Program-made: the position numbers and the translations under genes
Source: Roseofilum acuticapitatum BLCC-M154
GTDB lineage: Bacteria > Cyanobacteriota > Cyanobacteriia > Cyanobacteriales > Desertifilaceae
DNA: 64,000 nucleotides
Assembly (NCBI RefSeq): GCF_030068475.1
Contig: NZ_JAQOSP010000006.1
Span: 1-64,000 of the forward strand
Direction: 5' to 3'
In this document: piece by piece, positions 25,792 to 36,121 of the stretch
Layout of the letters: each line of letters starts with the position of its first letter
Position numbering within the stretch: the first letter of the stretch is position 1
Notes under the pieces: generated by a model
The model's database searches: none
What the model was told of the DNA's origin: nothing
What the model saw: only the letters and a program-made list of their open reading frames with translations

Positions 25792-28700
25792 TTATTTCTG
25801 ATGCTCAATCGGAATTTCAATCCTAAATGTTGTTTTGCCTGGAACTGAGAAACAAGAGAGAGAACCCCCATGTTTTTCCGTAATAATTTGATAGCTTACT
25901 GATAACCCCAAACCCGTTCCTTTTCCCACTGGTTTAGTGGTGTAAAACGGATCAAACAATCTTCTTTGAGTTTCCTCACTCATTCCTAGTCCATTATCTA
26001 TAATCCGAATCACTACATTTTCCCCAACGGCTCTAGTTTCAATCCAAATCGTACTACTCGAATGTTCCTCTGATTGTAGACTAGACTCTTTTTCCTCCAA
26101 CGCATCGATTGCATTGGTCAAAATATTCATAAATACCTGATTGAGTTGTCTCCCATAACATTCCACCAAAGGCAATTGACCATAATCTTTAATCACCTCA
26201 ATTTCCGATCGCCAACTCATAGCCCGCAGACGAGCATTTAAGATACTGATGGTACTATCAATTCCTTCATGTACATCTACCGCTTTCAGTTCCGATTCAT
26301 CCAGACGAGAAAAGGTGCGTAATGATTGGACAATATCCCGAATGCGCTTCGTTCCCACTTGCATTGAATGGAAAATTTTCTGAGAATCCTCTTGAATAAA
26401 CTCTAAATCAATCGCCTCTATTTCTGCTTGAATTTCTGGATGAGGCTGGGGATAGCAAGCTTGATAAAGTCGGACTAAATCCATTAAATCTCGGCTATAG
26501 TTTTGAGCATGAATAATATTACCATGAATAAAATTAACCGGATTATTAATTTCATGGGCAACGCCCGCCACCATCTGCCCTAAACCTGACATTTTTTCAC
26601 TTTGAATTAACTGGGTTTGTGTCCATTTCAGTTGTTCTAAAAGTCTTTCTAACTCTTCGGCACGGCTTTGACTTTGGGAAAGTAGATCGGCTTGCTGAAG
26701 GGCGATCGCCACTTGAGCGACTACAGCTTGCAGAAACTCTACTTCATCATCCTGCCATGGGCGCACTCGTTGACTCTGCATACAGGAAATAACCCCCAAC
26801 CGATCGAGTTCTCTACCAATAGGTAAAACCAGTATCGACTCACAACCTAAAGCCCTTAAAATCTCTCGGACTACTCGATCTTCAACTGTCCCTACATCAT
26901 CAATTTTTACAATTTCTTGACTGACTAAAAGTTCTGAGATCCACCCAAAGTTAGCCACCGGATGTTTACCCACCAAATTGGCTAAACCCTCGATCGCCAC
27001 TTCTGCTGTTATATCCCAATACGCTCGATCCTCTTCTTCCACATACCAAGCAAAATGAGTGCGATCGACTTCTAAAAAACGCTGAATTTCATACACAGTT
27101 GTATGTAAAATCTGATGGAGATCCAGAGATCTACGAATTTGATTGGCAATTTGATTGAGTAATTCTGCTCGCTGGGCCTGTTTTTCAATCCGTTGAGCGG
27201 ATTTCGTCAGGGCAATTTCAGCCAGTTTACGGCGGGTATCATTGAGTACCGATCCCATTAATCCGATCGCCTCCCCGCGATCGTTGCGCCAAATTTCACC
27301 AATTGACCGTAACCATTGAATTTCCCCATTGGGCAATAAAATTCTATGTTCAATATTACATTCTTCTTCGCGATCTAAAGTCTGTTGAATGATAGACAAT
27401 ACCTGATCTCGATCTTCTGGGTGAATCAAAGCAACATAATCTTCAAATCGACCCTGAAACGATCCAGGCGGTAACCCTAGAATTCCTTCTACACCATCAG
27501 ACCACATGACATCATTGGTGTAACGATTCCAGCTCCAGCAGCCCATTTTTCCGGCTTCTAGGGTCATTTGTAATAAGCTATCTTTCTGACGTAGCGCTTT
27601 TTCCGCTCTCATTCTTTCTATTTCTGCTCCCGCTCGTGCGGCAAAAATCTCTAAAATGGAAGCCTGCAAGTCTAGATCTTCTTCCATAGGTTTAGTATCT
27701 AAAACGGCAATAAATCCTAATAATTCTTCTTGGGGATTTAAGATGGGTATCCCCACATAACTTTCTGCTTCAATCTCTATCAAGTAGCGATCGCCAGGAA
27801 ATCGGGACTGGAGATCCTGGGTATAACGACACATGGTTTTATTTTGCACCACATTAATACAGGGAGTCCCCTGAAGCTCATATGCAAAGGTTTCTCCAAA
27901 ATCTGATTGCTCCCAAGCCGCTAGGACATTGCCTGAGAGTTGATTCTCTTCATCGGTTACTTCAACAATAAAAGCATAAGCCACCTGTAGAGATAGGGCA
28001 ATAAATTTAACGCAAGACCGGAAAAATTCTTCTCCCGTTTGTGAAGCCGTTCCTTCCACAATCGATTGCAGAGCGCGTTCTTGACGCTTGCGATCGCTCA
28101 CATCTCGCAGGATAGCTAAAGCATGGGTTTTGTCTTGGTAAGGATAGGGAATCCCTTTAACTTCGACTTCAATCAGATGACCTTGGCGATCGACATTCAT
28201 TCCCAGACAAGTAAAAGAGCGCCCAGCTTTAATTTCCGAGAGAAAATTGGCAAATAAAGGCAAAGCCTGGGGGTGAATAAAGTCAGCCATGGATAATTGC
28301 ATAAATTCTTCATACTCATAATCATGCATCTGGTGAAATGCCCGATTAATTTGCACGAGCTTTCCAGCCTCTAGATCGACAATGGCTAATCCATCAGTGA
28401 CCGTTTCAAAAATTTGTCGATATTGGGCTTCCTGTTGACGTAAGCGCTCTTCAGTTTGCTTGCGATCCGTAATTTCAATAATTATCCCATCCCAGACTAC
28501 TGCACCATCTGCTTGTTGTTCCGGTCGCGAAATCACTTGTACCCATTTGACTTCACCATCGGTTGTGATAATCCGATGTTCATGCTGAAATCCTATTAAT
28601 GATCCTCTCGATATTTCGATCGTTTCTTGTAAGCCTGGTAAATCTGTGGGATGAACTAAATAAAAGGATTGGATAAAGTTTTCTGGATCGAGTCCATACA

Positions 28701-29424
28701 AATCTCGACACCCTTCAGAAACATAGGGAAAGGAGGGAGTCCCATCAGCTTCCATCCGAAATTGGAAAATCAATCCGGGGAGATTATCCGCTAACCTCTG
28801 TAATCGGGCTTGGGTGGCTTGTAATTTTTGCGTCCGATCCCTAACTTCTTGCTCTAGATCTTGATTAAGCTTTTGAAGTTTTTGCTCGGCTACTACTCGC
28901 TCGGTAACATCCAGAAATGTGCATAAAATTCCCACAACTTTTCCGGTTTGATCGTGCAACGGGATTTTATTGGTTTCGACCCAATGATTTTTTCCATCCT
29001 GTTGTTCAATTGTTTCAATAAATTTTAGTTCTGGGGTATCGGCTTCCATGATCCGACGATCGTCGGCTCGATATTTTTCCGTTTGTTCTCGTTGCCAAGG
29101 TAAATCATAATCTGTTTTACCAATGACTTCTGAAGGAGAGTTTAAACCAGCAAATTGGGCAAAATATTGATTACATCCGAGAAATACAGAATTTCGGTCT
29201 TTCCACAAGATGGGTTCGGGAATATGGTTAATCGCTAAATGTAAAAACTTTTCGGACTCAGATTGATATCTGTGTAGACGCTCTAAATCGGCTTTAACCG
29301 TTTGTAGTTCCTCAACGGTGTCTTGCCAACATTGAGTCACTTGAGCAAGAGCAGCTTGTAGCTCTTGGTTTTGAGACTCAAGGGCAGCTATTCGTTCTTG
29401 CTCCTGATTAAATTCTGATGACAT
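25792..29424 (-). CDS. Multi-PAS/GAF sensor histidine kinase
   Basis: A 1210-residue, apparently soluble sensor kinase. A coiled coil (1-60) is followed by PAS domains at about 60-180, 205-325 and 330-445, a GAF domain (about 455-610), a fourth PAS (about 620-735) and a second GAF (about 755-910). A DHp/HATPase module ends it: H-box GVAHEINNPVNFIHGN, N-box NILTNAIDALEE, G-boxes DNGLGMS and GTGLGLSVSYQI. No membrane helix is seen and neither GAF shows an obvious bilin-binding cysteine motif that I can assign. It is an orphan kinase here, with no response regulator beside it. The ligand is unknown. Confidence 0.93.
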   Translation of the reverse strand: MSSEFNQEQERIAALESQNQELQAALAQVTQCWQDTVEELQTVKADLERLHRYQSESEKFLHLAINHIPEPILWKDRNSVFLGCNQYFAQFAGLNSPSEVIGKTDYDLPWQREQTEKYRADDRRIMEADTPELKFIETIEQQDGKNHWVETNKIPLHDQTGKVVGILCTFLDVTERVVAEQKLQKLNQDLEQEVRDRTQKLQATQARLQRLADNLPGLIFQFRMEADGTPSFPYVSEGCRDLYGLDPENFIQSFYLVHPTDLPGLQETIEISRGSLIGFQHEHRIITTDGEVKWVQVISRPEQQADGAVVWDGIIIEITDRKQTEERLRQQEAQYRQIFETVTDGLAIVDLEAGKLVQINRAFHQMHDYEYEEFMQLSMADFIHPQALPLFANFLSEIKAGRSFTCLGMNVDRQGHLIEVEVKGIPYPYQDKTHALAILRDVSDRKRQERALQSIVEGTASQTGEEFFRSCVKFIALSLQVAYAFIVEVTDEENQLSGNVLAAWEQSDFGETFAYELQGTPCINVVQNKTMCRYTQDLQSRFPGDRYLIEIEAESYVGIPILNPQEELLGFIAVLDTKPMEEDLDLQASILEIFAARAGAEIERMRAEKALRQKDSLLQMTLEAGKMGCWSWNRYTNDVMWSDGVEGILGLPPGSFQGRFEDYVALIHPEDRDQVLSIIQQTLDREEECNIEHRILLPNGEIQWLRSIGEIWRNDRGEAIGLMGSVLNDTRRKLAEIALTKSAQRIEKQAQRAELLNQIANQIRRSLDLHQILHTTVYEIQRFLEVDRTHFAWYVEEEDRAYWDITAEVAIEGLANLVGKHPVANFGWISELLVSQEIVKIDDVGTVEDRVVREILRALGCESILVLPIGRELDRLGVISCMQSQRVRPWQDDEVEFLQAVVAQVAIALQQADLLSQSQSRAEELERLLEQLKWTQTQLIQSEKMSGLGQMVAGVAHEINNPVNFIHGNIIHAQNYSRDLMDLVRLYQACYPQPHPEIQAEIEAIDLEFIQEDSQKIFHSMQVGTKRIRDIVQSLRTFSRLDESELKAVDVHEGIDSTISILNARLRAMSWRSEIEVIKDYGQLPLVECYGRQLNQVFMNILTNAIDALEEKESSLQSEEHSSSTIWIETRAVGENVVIRIIDNGLGMSEETQRRLFDPFYTTKPVGKGTGLGLSVSYQIITEKHGGSLSCFSVPGKTTFRIEIPIEHQK

Positions 29425-29600
29425 AATAGCTCAAAGTAATTGCAGTTAACCCTCAATCAATCCATGAGCGCTTTAATTTGAGTTTGGCCCTTAGAGACTC
29501 AGCCGAATTGGGGGTAACAATCATGAATTAACGCTTAAATTATACTCGTAAAATCGGGTAAGAGCCAAATACGGGATAAATGTCCTGCCCTCTCCTCGGT

Positions 29601-30143
29601 TCAAATCAACCCCAGCTCTTGGGATAACTTGTGTAAGAGATCCTCTGCCGAGTTATCGACCAGTTCCGCATCTAAAATATCAAAACCTTCATCTTCCGGT
29701 TCAGTAGTCTTTGGGTCATCAGAGGGCGCTGTCCCCTGGGTTTGAACCGTTTCCAGGGTTTGGGATAACTGCTGACAAAACTGACGCTCTCGATGTTGAG
29801 CGTTCAAGAGGGCTTGTTTTTGCTGGTTATTGATGGCGATCAGGCGATCGCATCGTTGAGTTAATTGGGCAACCTGCGATCGCAACTTCTCAATCTCCTT
29901 CCTCTCATCTGGAGAACGCCTTAATTGCGTTAACTCCTCCTCCAACTCACCCAAACGCTCCTCCACCTCAGACAAGCGCTCGTCTACCTCCTCCTCATCC
30001 TGCTGCTCAAAAAACTGGCTCAAAATCTCATTGACCGCCCGACTATACTGGATCTTGCCCTCACTTTGGCGATACTCATCCAGCAACTGTTCATTCTCGG
30101 TCGTCAAATAAACCGTAATCTTCTTCTTTCGCGACTTCATCAT
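29601..30143 (-). CDS. Coiled-coil protein with basic ribbon-helix-helix-like N-terminus
   Basis: A predicted 180-residue protein starting [24 protein letters not shown], a pattern like the beta-strand and first helix of ribbon-helix-helix DNA-binding proteins. A long acidic coiled coil (about 50-135) and an acidic C-terminus follow. It would be a DNA- or chromosome-associated protein if the N-terminal resemblance is right. I reject the longer frame up to 30233 because it would overlap ndhH on the other strand and adds a hydrophobic stretch unlike the rest. It is divergent from ndhH with 46 bp between starts. Confidence 0.65.
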   Translation of the reverse strand: MMKSRKKKITVYLTTENEQLLDEYRQSEGKIQYSRAVNEILSQFFEQQDEEEVDERLSEVEERLGELEEELTQLRRSPDERKEIEKLRSQVAQLTQRCDRLIAINNQQKQALLNAQHRERQFCQQLSQTLETVQTQGTAPSDDPKTTEPEDEGFDILDAELVDNSAEDLLHKLSQELGLI

Positions 30144-30189
30144 AGAATTAAAAAGACGTAACCAAACCATACCTCTAATACCAAGGCCT

Positions 30190-31374
30190 ATGACCAGGAT
30201 TGAGACCAAAACCGACCCAATGGTTATCAACATGGGGCCGCATCATCCCTCCATGCATGGAGTTTTGCGGTTAATCGTCACCCTCGACGGAGAAGACGTA
30301 ATTGACTGCGAACCAGTCATTGGTTATCTCCATCGGGGTATGGAGAAAATCGCCGAAAACCGCACGAACATCATGTTTGTCCCCTATGTTAGCCGTTGGG
30401 ATTATGCAGCAGGGATGTTTAATGAAGCCATCACCGTTAACGCTCCCGAACAATTAGCCGGGATCGAAGTCCCCAAGCGTGCGAGCTATATTCGGGTGAT
30501 TATGCTCGAACTTAACCGCATTGCCAACCATCTGCTATGGTTAGGGCCATTCCTCGCTGATGTGGGCGCTCAAACCCCCTTTTTCTACATCTTTCGCGAG
30601 CGAGAACTGATTTATGACCTCTGGGAAGCAGCCACCGGACAACGGCTCATTAACAATAACTATTTTCGCATGGGTGGCGTAGCCGCCGACCTCCCCTATG
30701 GTTGGGTCGATAAATGCATCGACTTCTGCGACTACTTTGACCCCAAAGTAGATGAATATGAAAAGCTGATTACCAATAACCCCATTTTCCGCCGTCGGAT
30801 TGAAGGAATTGGCACGATTTCCCGCGAAGAAGCCATTAACTGGGGACTCTCTGGCCCCATGTTACGAGGTTCGGGCGTGAAGTGGGATTTACGCAAAGTA
30901 GACCACTATGAATGCTACGATGACTTCGATTGGGAAGTCCAATGGGAAACGGCTGGCGACTGCTTTGCTCGTTATCTGGTGCGGATTCGGGAAATGCGAG
31001 AATCGATCAAGATTATTCGCCAAGCCTTGAAAGGATTACCGGGCGGCCCCTATGAGAACCTAGAGGCTAAACGGATGGCAGGGGGGCCAAAATCAGAGTG
31101 GAATGGCTTTGATTATCAATTTTTGGGTAAAAAATTAGCGCCGACGTTCAAACTTCCTGCTGGAGAACATTATGTTCGTCTAGAGTCTGGAAAAGGAGAA
31201 CTGGGCGTATTTATTCAGGGATGTGATGATGTTTTCCCCTGGCGCTTTAAGATTCGGGCGGCTGATTTTAATAATCTGCAAATTCTGCCTCACTTGTTGC
31301 GCGGCATGAAAGTTGCCGATATTATGGCGATTCTCGGTAGTATCGATATCATTATGGGATCGGTCGATCGCTAA
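30190..31374 (+). CDS. ndhH: NAD(P)H-quinone oxidoreductase subunit H
   Basis: A 394-residue, full-length NdhH, the 49-kDa-type subunit of cyanobacterial NDH-1, which sits in the peripheral arm at the quinone site on the cytoplasmic side of the thylakoid membrane. Near-invariant stretches include [59 protein letters not shown] and [17 protein letters not shown]-1 works in respiration, cyclic electron flow and CO2 uptake. No other ndh gene lies adjacent, which is usual for cyanobacteria. A repeat element begins about 5 bp after the stop. Confidence 0.97.
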   Translation: MTRIETKTDPMVINMGPHHPSMHGVLRLIVTLDGEDVIDCEPVIGYLHRGMEKIAENRTNIMFVPYVSRWDYAAGMFNEAITVNAPEQLAGIEVPKRASYIRVIMLELNRIANHLLWLGPFLADVGAQTPFFYIFRERELIYDLWEAATGQRLINNNYFRMGGVAADLPYGWVDKCIDFCDYFDPKVDEYEKLITNNPIFRRRIEGIGTISREEAINWGLSGPMLRGSGVKWDLRKVDHYECYDDFDWEVQWETAGDCFARYLVRIREMRESIKIIRQALKGLPGGPYENLEAKRMAGGPKSEWNGFDYQFLGKKLAPTFKLPAGEHYVRLESGKGELGVFIQGCDDVFPWRFKIRAADFNNLQILPHLLRGMKVADIMAILGSIDIIMGSVDR

Positions 31375-31851
31375 ATGAGATTAAGTCCGGTTATTCATGT
31401 CCGCGAAGCGGAAACACCATCATTAGAAATCTAGGGAGCGAGACGCTCCCACTCCAGGAATCCAGCAGTTTTCCCTGCTATAAGGCACATTTTGATCCCC
31501 CTTTATCCCCCTAAAAAAGCGGGATAAAGGGGGATCTTGGCGATCGCCCAGTAAGATTAATTCTAATCCTAGGGGTAAGGTGGGTTCTTCTGGACTGGGA
31601 TAGAGTTGGAGACCAATATAGCGCTTCGCACTAGGGAATAGGGAATAGGGTTGTGGTACATGGCTTTGAGCCTTTAATGCTGTACACCACAACAGCGCGA
31701 AGCGCTGTATCCATGGAGCCATGCCCTCTATTTTGTTACAAATCTTCATCCTAAATCAGCTTTAACCCTGGTCAGCTCGTGAAAGCACTCGATACACTAG
31801 GATAAGATCAAAATGATTGACTGTACACTTTAACATTTGATTTAGACAGTA
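31375..31851. repeat. 477-bp repeat-filled region between ndhH and terD
   Basis: It opens with a half composite element (TTAAGTCCGG arm at 31383, TCCGC-GAA-GCGGA, hairpin GGGAGCG-AGA-CGCTCCC near 31435; the right arm is missing). A GATCCCCC...GGGGGATC element lies at 31494-31536, an AGGGAATA STRR near 31630-31650, and hairpin ACAGCGC-GAA-GCGCTGT at 31692-31708. A minus-strand frame of 108 codons crosses this material but is read from repeats. The last 100 bp precede terD and may hold its promoter. Confidence 0.8.
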
Positions 31852-32430
31852 ATGAGTAGCATTAGTCTGCAAAAAGGACAACGGATTTCTTTAGATAAAG
31901 TTGCCCCCAACTTACAAGCGGTATTTGTCGGTTTAGGATGGGATGTAAAAGCCACCGACACCGGTTATGATTTCGACTTAGATGCTAGTGTATTTTTGTT
32001 GGGAGAAAATGAAAAGCTCATTTCCGATAAGCACTTTATTTTCTATAATAATAAAGTCAGTCCAGACCCCAACAAATCCATTGAGCATATGGGGGACAAC
32101 TTGACCGGAGAAGGGGAAGGAGATGATGAAGTCGTTATTGTCAACTTGCAAAAAGTTCCCCCTGATGTTCAGAAAATTGTGTTTACAGTAACCATTCATG
32201 AAGCCGAGAAGCGCAAACAGAATTTTGGCCAAGTCGAAAATGCCTATGTGCGCTTAGTCGATGTCTCCACCAAAAATGAATTACTCCGCTATCCTTTAGC
32301 GGAAGATTATTCCATTGAAACCGCCCTAATTATGGCAGAACTCTATCGCCGGGATGGTCAGTGGCGCATGAATGCAGTCGGTTCTGGATATCAAGGAGGT
32401 TTGCAAGCCCTGTTAGATCGGTATCTATAA
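31852..32430 (+). CDS. TerD-family protein (first of two)
   Basis: A 192-residue TerD-domain protein. The family motif GYDFDLDASVFLL (about residues 40-52) and the NLTGEGEGDDE loop (about 84-94) supply the acidic residues that bind Ca2+ in TerD structures. TerD proteins belong to tellurite/stress-response gene clusters and are thought to act at the membrane surface in stress signalling; no terC, terB or other ter partner is visible here. The second copy follows 15 bp later in the same direction, so they form an operon. Confidence 0.92.
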   Translation: MSSISLQKGQRISLDKVAPNLQAVFVGLGWDVKATDTGYDFDLDASVFLLGENEKLISDKHFIFYNNKVSPDPNKSIEHMGDNLTGEGEGDDEVVIVNLQKVPPDVQKIVFTVTIHEAEKRKQNFGQVENAYVRLVDVSTKNELLRYPLAEDYSIETALIMAELYRRDGQWRMNAVGSGYQGGLQALLDRYL

Positions 32431-32445
32431 CTGAGGATAAAAATC

Positions 32446-33042
32446 ATGGGAATTAACCTAGAAAAAGGACAGCGCATTTCCCTAGAAAAAGCTGCTCCAG
32501 GTCTAAAAAATCTGCTCTGTGGATTAGGTTGGGATGTCGCCCAATCTGACGGATTATTAGGGTTTTTGAAACTGGGGCCAAATCTGGATCTAGATGCGTC
32601 TATCATCTGCTTAGATAGTCAGGACAAGCTCAAGGGAATTACGGATTTGGTCTATTTTGGCAATTTGCGCCATTCTTCCGGAGCAGTGACCCATCTGGGG
32701 GATAATTTGACCGGAGAAGGGGAAGGAGATGATGAACAAATTTTAGTCGCTTTAGATCAACTACCCCCAGCCATTCAAAAATTGGTTTTTGTGGTCAATA
32801 TTTATGAGTGTTTATCCCGCAAGCAGGATTTTTCGCAAGTCAAAAATGCTTTTGTGCGCTTAATTGACCGGTCGAATAACCAAGAAATTGCCCGTTATAA
32901 TCTTTCTGGCTCCAATTATGCAGGAATGACAGGAATGATTATGGCCGAAGTCTATTTGCAAGATGGACAATGGCAAATGGCAGCCAAGGGAGAAGGATTT
33001 AGGGCGAAAAATTTACAGGAAATTACTCAGCGTTATCGGTAG
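32446..33042 (+). CDS. TerD-family protein (second of two)
   Basis: A 198-residue paralogue of the preceding protein: MGINLEKGQRISLEKAAPGL matches its neighbour, and the Ca2+-binding pattern is NLDLDASIICLD (about 45-56) with NLTGEGEGDDEQ (about 85-96). An insertion LLGFLKLGPNLD distinguishes it. The two probably arose by tandem duplication and may form a heteromer (inference). A truncated composite repeat begins about 15 bp after the stop. Confidence 0.92.
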   Translation: MGINLEKGQRISLEKAAPGLKNLLCGLGWDVAQSDGLLGFLKLGPNLDLDASIICLDSQDKLKGITDLVYFGNLRHSSGAVTHLGDNLTGEGEGDDEQILVALDQLPPAIQKLVFVVNIYECLSRKQDFSQVKNAFVRLIDRSNNQEIARYNLSGSNYAGMTGMIMAEVYLQDGQWQMAAKGEGFRAKNLQEITQRYR

Positions 33043-33054
33043 TTTCTGGTAATT

Positions 33055-33124
33055 CTCTTGCGGATTAGAGGAGTGCGGGCATCTTGCCCGCTTCTTCACC
33101 CTTTATCCGGACTTGATATTATAA
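33055..33124. repeat. Truncated composite repeat (right half)
   Basis: It contains GGATTAGAGGAGTGCGGGCA onward, hairpin GCGGGCA-TCT-TGCCCGC near 33076 and the arm CCGGACTTGATATTATAACC. From 33062 it is nearly identical to 14993-15052, so this is the right half of the same element without its left part. Confidence 0.85.
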
Positions 33125-33211
33125 CCGTTCTCACGGCTAACAACTCACTGCTATAACATATAGGGTGCAACAGTTCAACATCACTTCGGATTGCGGAGAA
33201 TTTTCAGTTGC

Positions 33212-33307
33212 ATGATGAGTATATTATTATCGATTACGTTGGGTTTAGTATTGATTGGGATTATTGTTTACGCTCTGATTGCGGAAGAGTCAAAAGGGGG
33301 TAAGTAA
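33212..33307 (+). CDS. 31-residue single-pass membrane peptide (putative)
   Basis: A small open frame MMSILLSITLGLVLIGIIVY followed by ALIAEESKGGK. It is one hydrophobic helix of about 22 residues with a short charged C-terminus, the shape of small photosynthetic or NDH-1 subunits. A GCGGAG sequence lies about 13 nt before the ATG. It ends 3 bp before the GTG of the TolB-like gene. I do not recognise it as any of the named psb, psa, pet or ndh small subunits that I can recall. An overlooked gene is plausible but not proven. Confidence 0.5.
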   Translation: MMSILLSITLGLVLIGIIVYALIAEESKGGK

Positions 33308-33310
33308 GCG

Positions 33311-34234
33311 GTGAGCAGGAGATTAAAGTTAGGGGCGATCGCCATTCGCTTAGGTTTATTTGTCTTTTTGTTCGTCATTCTTTGCCAAACCACCACCCAT
33401 GGGTTCATGGTGGATAAACCGAAAATTGTTTTTCAGTCCCTGCGGGAAAACAATATGGGTATTTATGTCATGAATGACGATGGTTCCTATCCGAAGCGTC
33501 TTACCCATATTTTACGGGATGATGGCCTACCCGCTTGGTCACCCGATCGCCGTAAAATTGCCTTTGTCTCCAACCGAGATTTGAATCGGGAAATCTATGT
33601 CATGAATGCCGATGGAGGCGATCAAAAAAGGTTAACCGTCAATCCCGCTTGGGAATTTTACCCCACTTGGTCGCCCGATGGAAAACAGATCGCCTTTAGT
33701 TCCGATCGCAACGGAAATCAGGATATTTATGTCATGAATGCCGATGGAACAGCGCAAACCAATATTACCTATCATCCAGCCATAGAGCGATCGCCAGATT
33801 GGTCACCCGATGGCCAACATATCCTTTTTACCTCAAACCGCGCTGATGGTAAAAGTTTCCAGATTTATATCATGAATGCCGATGGCTCAAATCCGATTCA
33901 ATTAAGCGATCGTGAAGGCATTCACCATAGCCCCATTTGGTCTCCCAACGGTCGCCAAATCGCCTTTAGTTTTGAACCCTTTCAACTCAAACCCGGTTAC
34001 CTTACCCGCGATGCCGACATTTATATCATGAATGCCGACGGGACCAACATCATTAACTTAACCCGTAACCCCGGACGAGACCTCGAACCCACTTGGTCAC
34101 CCGATGGCTTCCAATTAGCCTTTCGTTCCACCCGTAATGGTTCCGATCTGATCTTTAGCATGAATAGAGACGGATCAAATGTAAAACCGATTACCCAATT
34201 ACCCCAAACCGGTGCAGCACCAGATTGGTATTAA
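33311..34234 (+). CDS. Exported TolB-like beta-propeller (PD40 repeats)
   Basis: A 307-residue protein with an N-terminal signal or anchor (GLFVFLFVILCQTTTHG, about 15-32) and about six WD40-like/PD40 repeats with the signature SPDGxxIAF ... IYVMNADG. The propeller resembles the C-terminal domain of periplasmic TolB, but it lacks TolB's N-terminal domain, so it is not TolB itself. Asp/Asn/Gly loops suggest Ca2+ or ligand binding. The start is GTG at 33311, right behind the 31-residue membrane peptide. Confidence 0.87.
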   Translation: MSRRLKLGAIAIRLGLFVFLFVILCQTTTHGFMVDKPKIVFQSLRENNMGIYVMNDDGSYPKRLTHILRDDGLPAWSPDRRKIAFVSNRDLNREIYVMNADGGDQKRLTVNPAWEFYPTWSPDGKQIAFSSDRNGNQDIYVMNADGTAQTNITYHPAIERSPDWSPDGQHILFTSNRADGKSFQIYIMNADGSNPIQLSDREGIHHSPIWSPNGRQIAFSFEPFQLKPGYLTRDADIYIMNADGTNIINLTRNPGRDLEPTWSPDGFQLAFRSTRNGSDLIFSMNRDGSNVKPITQLPQTGAAPDWY

Positions 34235-34453
34235 TGCTTTGATAGCTTTGTTCAACGAGAATTCTCATCCGGATAAAAAAATTTACATTTTGATCCCTAT
34301 TTTTGATTTATACTCAGAAATGGAAATTAGAAACTAAGGTTATGCGATCGGCTCACCCATAGCTAATCCTCATCTACATCACTTAGTCGTTATTTTCACT
34401 GCTATAAGGGGCAAAAATTGGTAATATTGTTTGACGATCTGGCGGAGAAAAGC

Positions 34454-36121
34454 ATGATTAGTTTTTACAACCTTGCAGTGGTTGCTACTGAGTTACTCAT
34501 TGTTTTAGTAACTTTCATAGTCTTTCAACGGATCTTAAATTGGCTATTTACAAAATCATCCCAATTATCATGGTTTCAAGATAAAAAAAGCCCAATTAAT
34601 AGGATTCGTAAAATCTCGAAAAGACTTCTAGCTTTCGCTTGGCTTTTACTTAGCCTTGCGATTATTTTATTCAATGCTATTTTAATGTACCGAGGAGAAC
34701 AAAACTTACCTCGCTACACCTTAGAGTTAATTCAAAACATTCCCAAACAGCTTTGGCAAACTCTTCTCTATGGACTCTTGATAACAGGCGGTCTAATTAT
34801 CGCGACTTCAACAATCGTTCGTTATCTCGATCCTCTCCTCAACCAAGCCGGAAAACGAATTAAAGAATTTGCCGTTTTTGCTCATCTAACTTCCGTTTAC
34901 GATCAAACCGAAGCTTTTTTAGCCAATATCAAATTCCATCTCACCAATACCCTATGGCTACTCACCCTATATCTGAGTGCTTACTTTTTTAAAGTCCCAG
35001 CCAAACCCTTAAGCTATCTACAAACCCTATTAATTGGCTATCTGATTGTCGCCTTAAGCATCCTGATCTTGCAAGCCGCATCCGCGATTATTGACAGCCT
35101 CGATAATTTAATTGAATCATTCTTTAAACCTGGCACTTTAGTCTATCGCTACTATAGCAACTTAAAACATCTTGTTCCCTTTAGCAAGCGATGTTTAGAA
35201 GCAGTGATTTATGTCAATATGGTCACCCGTATTATCGGATTAATTCAGACTATTACTGGGTTAGCTAATATTGGCGAAAAACTGCTCAGTTTAATTGTTG
35301 TCATCCTCCTCGGTCGGGTCTTTATTGAGCTATCTCAACTTCTCCTCGAAGAAATCATGCTCACCGATCAAGGCTTATCAGAAACTCAGAAACAGAGGAG
35401 AATGACCATTACTCCCCTGCTGCAAAGCTTATCTAAATACTTAGTCTACTTTGGCTCTGGGATTTGGATCTTAGATATCTTTGAAATTGACCCCACCCCC
35501 ATCTTAGCCGCAGCCGGTTTATTGGGTTTAGCTGTCGGCTTAGGAGCGCAAAATTTGATCAATGATATGGTCAGTGGCTTCTTTATCTTATTTGAAAATT
35601 ACTATTTAGTAGGGGATTTTATTGAGACAGGTGATGCTTCCGGAGTCGTAGAAGCCATTGAACTCAGAACCACCCGCATTCGCCATCCCAATGGTCAAGT
35701 TTATATTGTCCGCAATGGAAATATCGAGGAAGTTGTAAACTATTCTAGAGATTACATCTACGCTGTAGTTGATATTCCCATTTCCTATGAAGCAAATGTT
35801 AAAGAAATCTATGGGGTTTTACAACAAGTTAGTGAAGAGTTACAGGCTAATTACCCCGAAGTTTTAGAACCGATTGACTTCAATGGGATTGAGGAATTCA
35901 CCCCTTCCCATATGGTTATTCGCACTATGACTAAGCTCAAACCCACCAGCAACCCTAGAGGTATCCATGACGAAATTCAAGGGGTTATCCGAGACATGAT
36001 TAAAGAAGCTTTCGATCGAGCGGGTATTCCTCCACTTTTACCTCAAAGAATTATCCGATTTAAGCCCTCAGAAAATGGTAATATTGATTTACTCAAACCC
36101 GATAGTCACTCTGTGAGTTAA
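34454..36121 (+). CDS. MscS-family mechanosensitive ion channel
   Basis: A 555-residue inner-membrane protein. Several hydrophobic helices lie in residues 1-340. The MscS core follows, with the pore helix GLLGLAVGLGAQNLINDMVSGFFILFENYY (about 350-380) and the beta-domain VGDFIETGDASGVVEAIELRTTRIRHPNG. The cytoplasmic cage ends near 535. MscS channels release solutes under hypo-osmotic shock; extra N-terminal helices, as here, are common in larger paralogues. I place the start at ATG 34454, because GGAG at 34444-34447 is six bases upstream, rather than at TTG 34418. Its stop overlaps the stop of miaA on the other strand by three bases. Confidence 0.92.
   Translation: MISFYNLAVVATELLIVLVTFIVFQRILNWLFTKSSQLSWFQDKKSPINRIRKISKRLLAFAWLLLSLAIILFNAILMYRGEQNLPRYTLELIQNIPKQLWQTLLYGLLITGGLIIATSTIVRYLDPLLNQAGKRIKEFAVFAHLTSVYDQTEAFLANIKFHLTNTLWLLTLYLSAYFFKVPAKPLSYLQTLLIGYLIVALSILILQAASAIIDSLDNLIESFFKPGTLVYRYYSNLKHLVPFSKRCLEAVIYVNMVTRIIGLIQTITGLANIGEKLLSLIVVILLGRVFIELSQLLLEEIMLTDQGLSETQKQRRMTITPLLQSLSKYLVYFGSGIWILDIFEIDPTPILAAAGLLGLAVGLGAQNLINDMVSGFFILFENYYLVGDFIETGDASGVVEAIELRTTRIRHPNGQVYIVRNGNIEEVVNYSRDYIYAVVDIPISYEANVKEIYGVLQQVSEELQANYPEVLEPIDFNGIEEFTPSHMVIRTMTKLKPTSNPRGIHDEIQGVIRDMIKEAFDRAGIPPLLPQRIIRFKPSENGNIDLLKPDSHSVS

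Noticed and set aside
30144-30233. N-terminal extension of the coiled-coil gene with a hydrophobic segment
   Set aside because: It would overlap the ndhH start on the other strand, and the basic MMKSRKKK start at 30143 fits better.
31423-31749. Minus-strand frame of 108 codons
   Set aside because: It is built from a hairpin repeat, a GATCCCCC element and an STRR run, with no recognisable domain.
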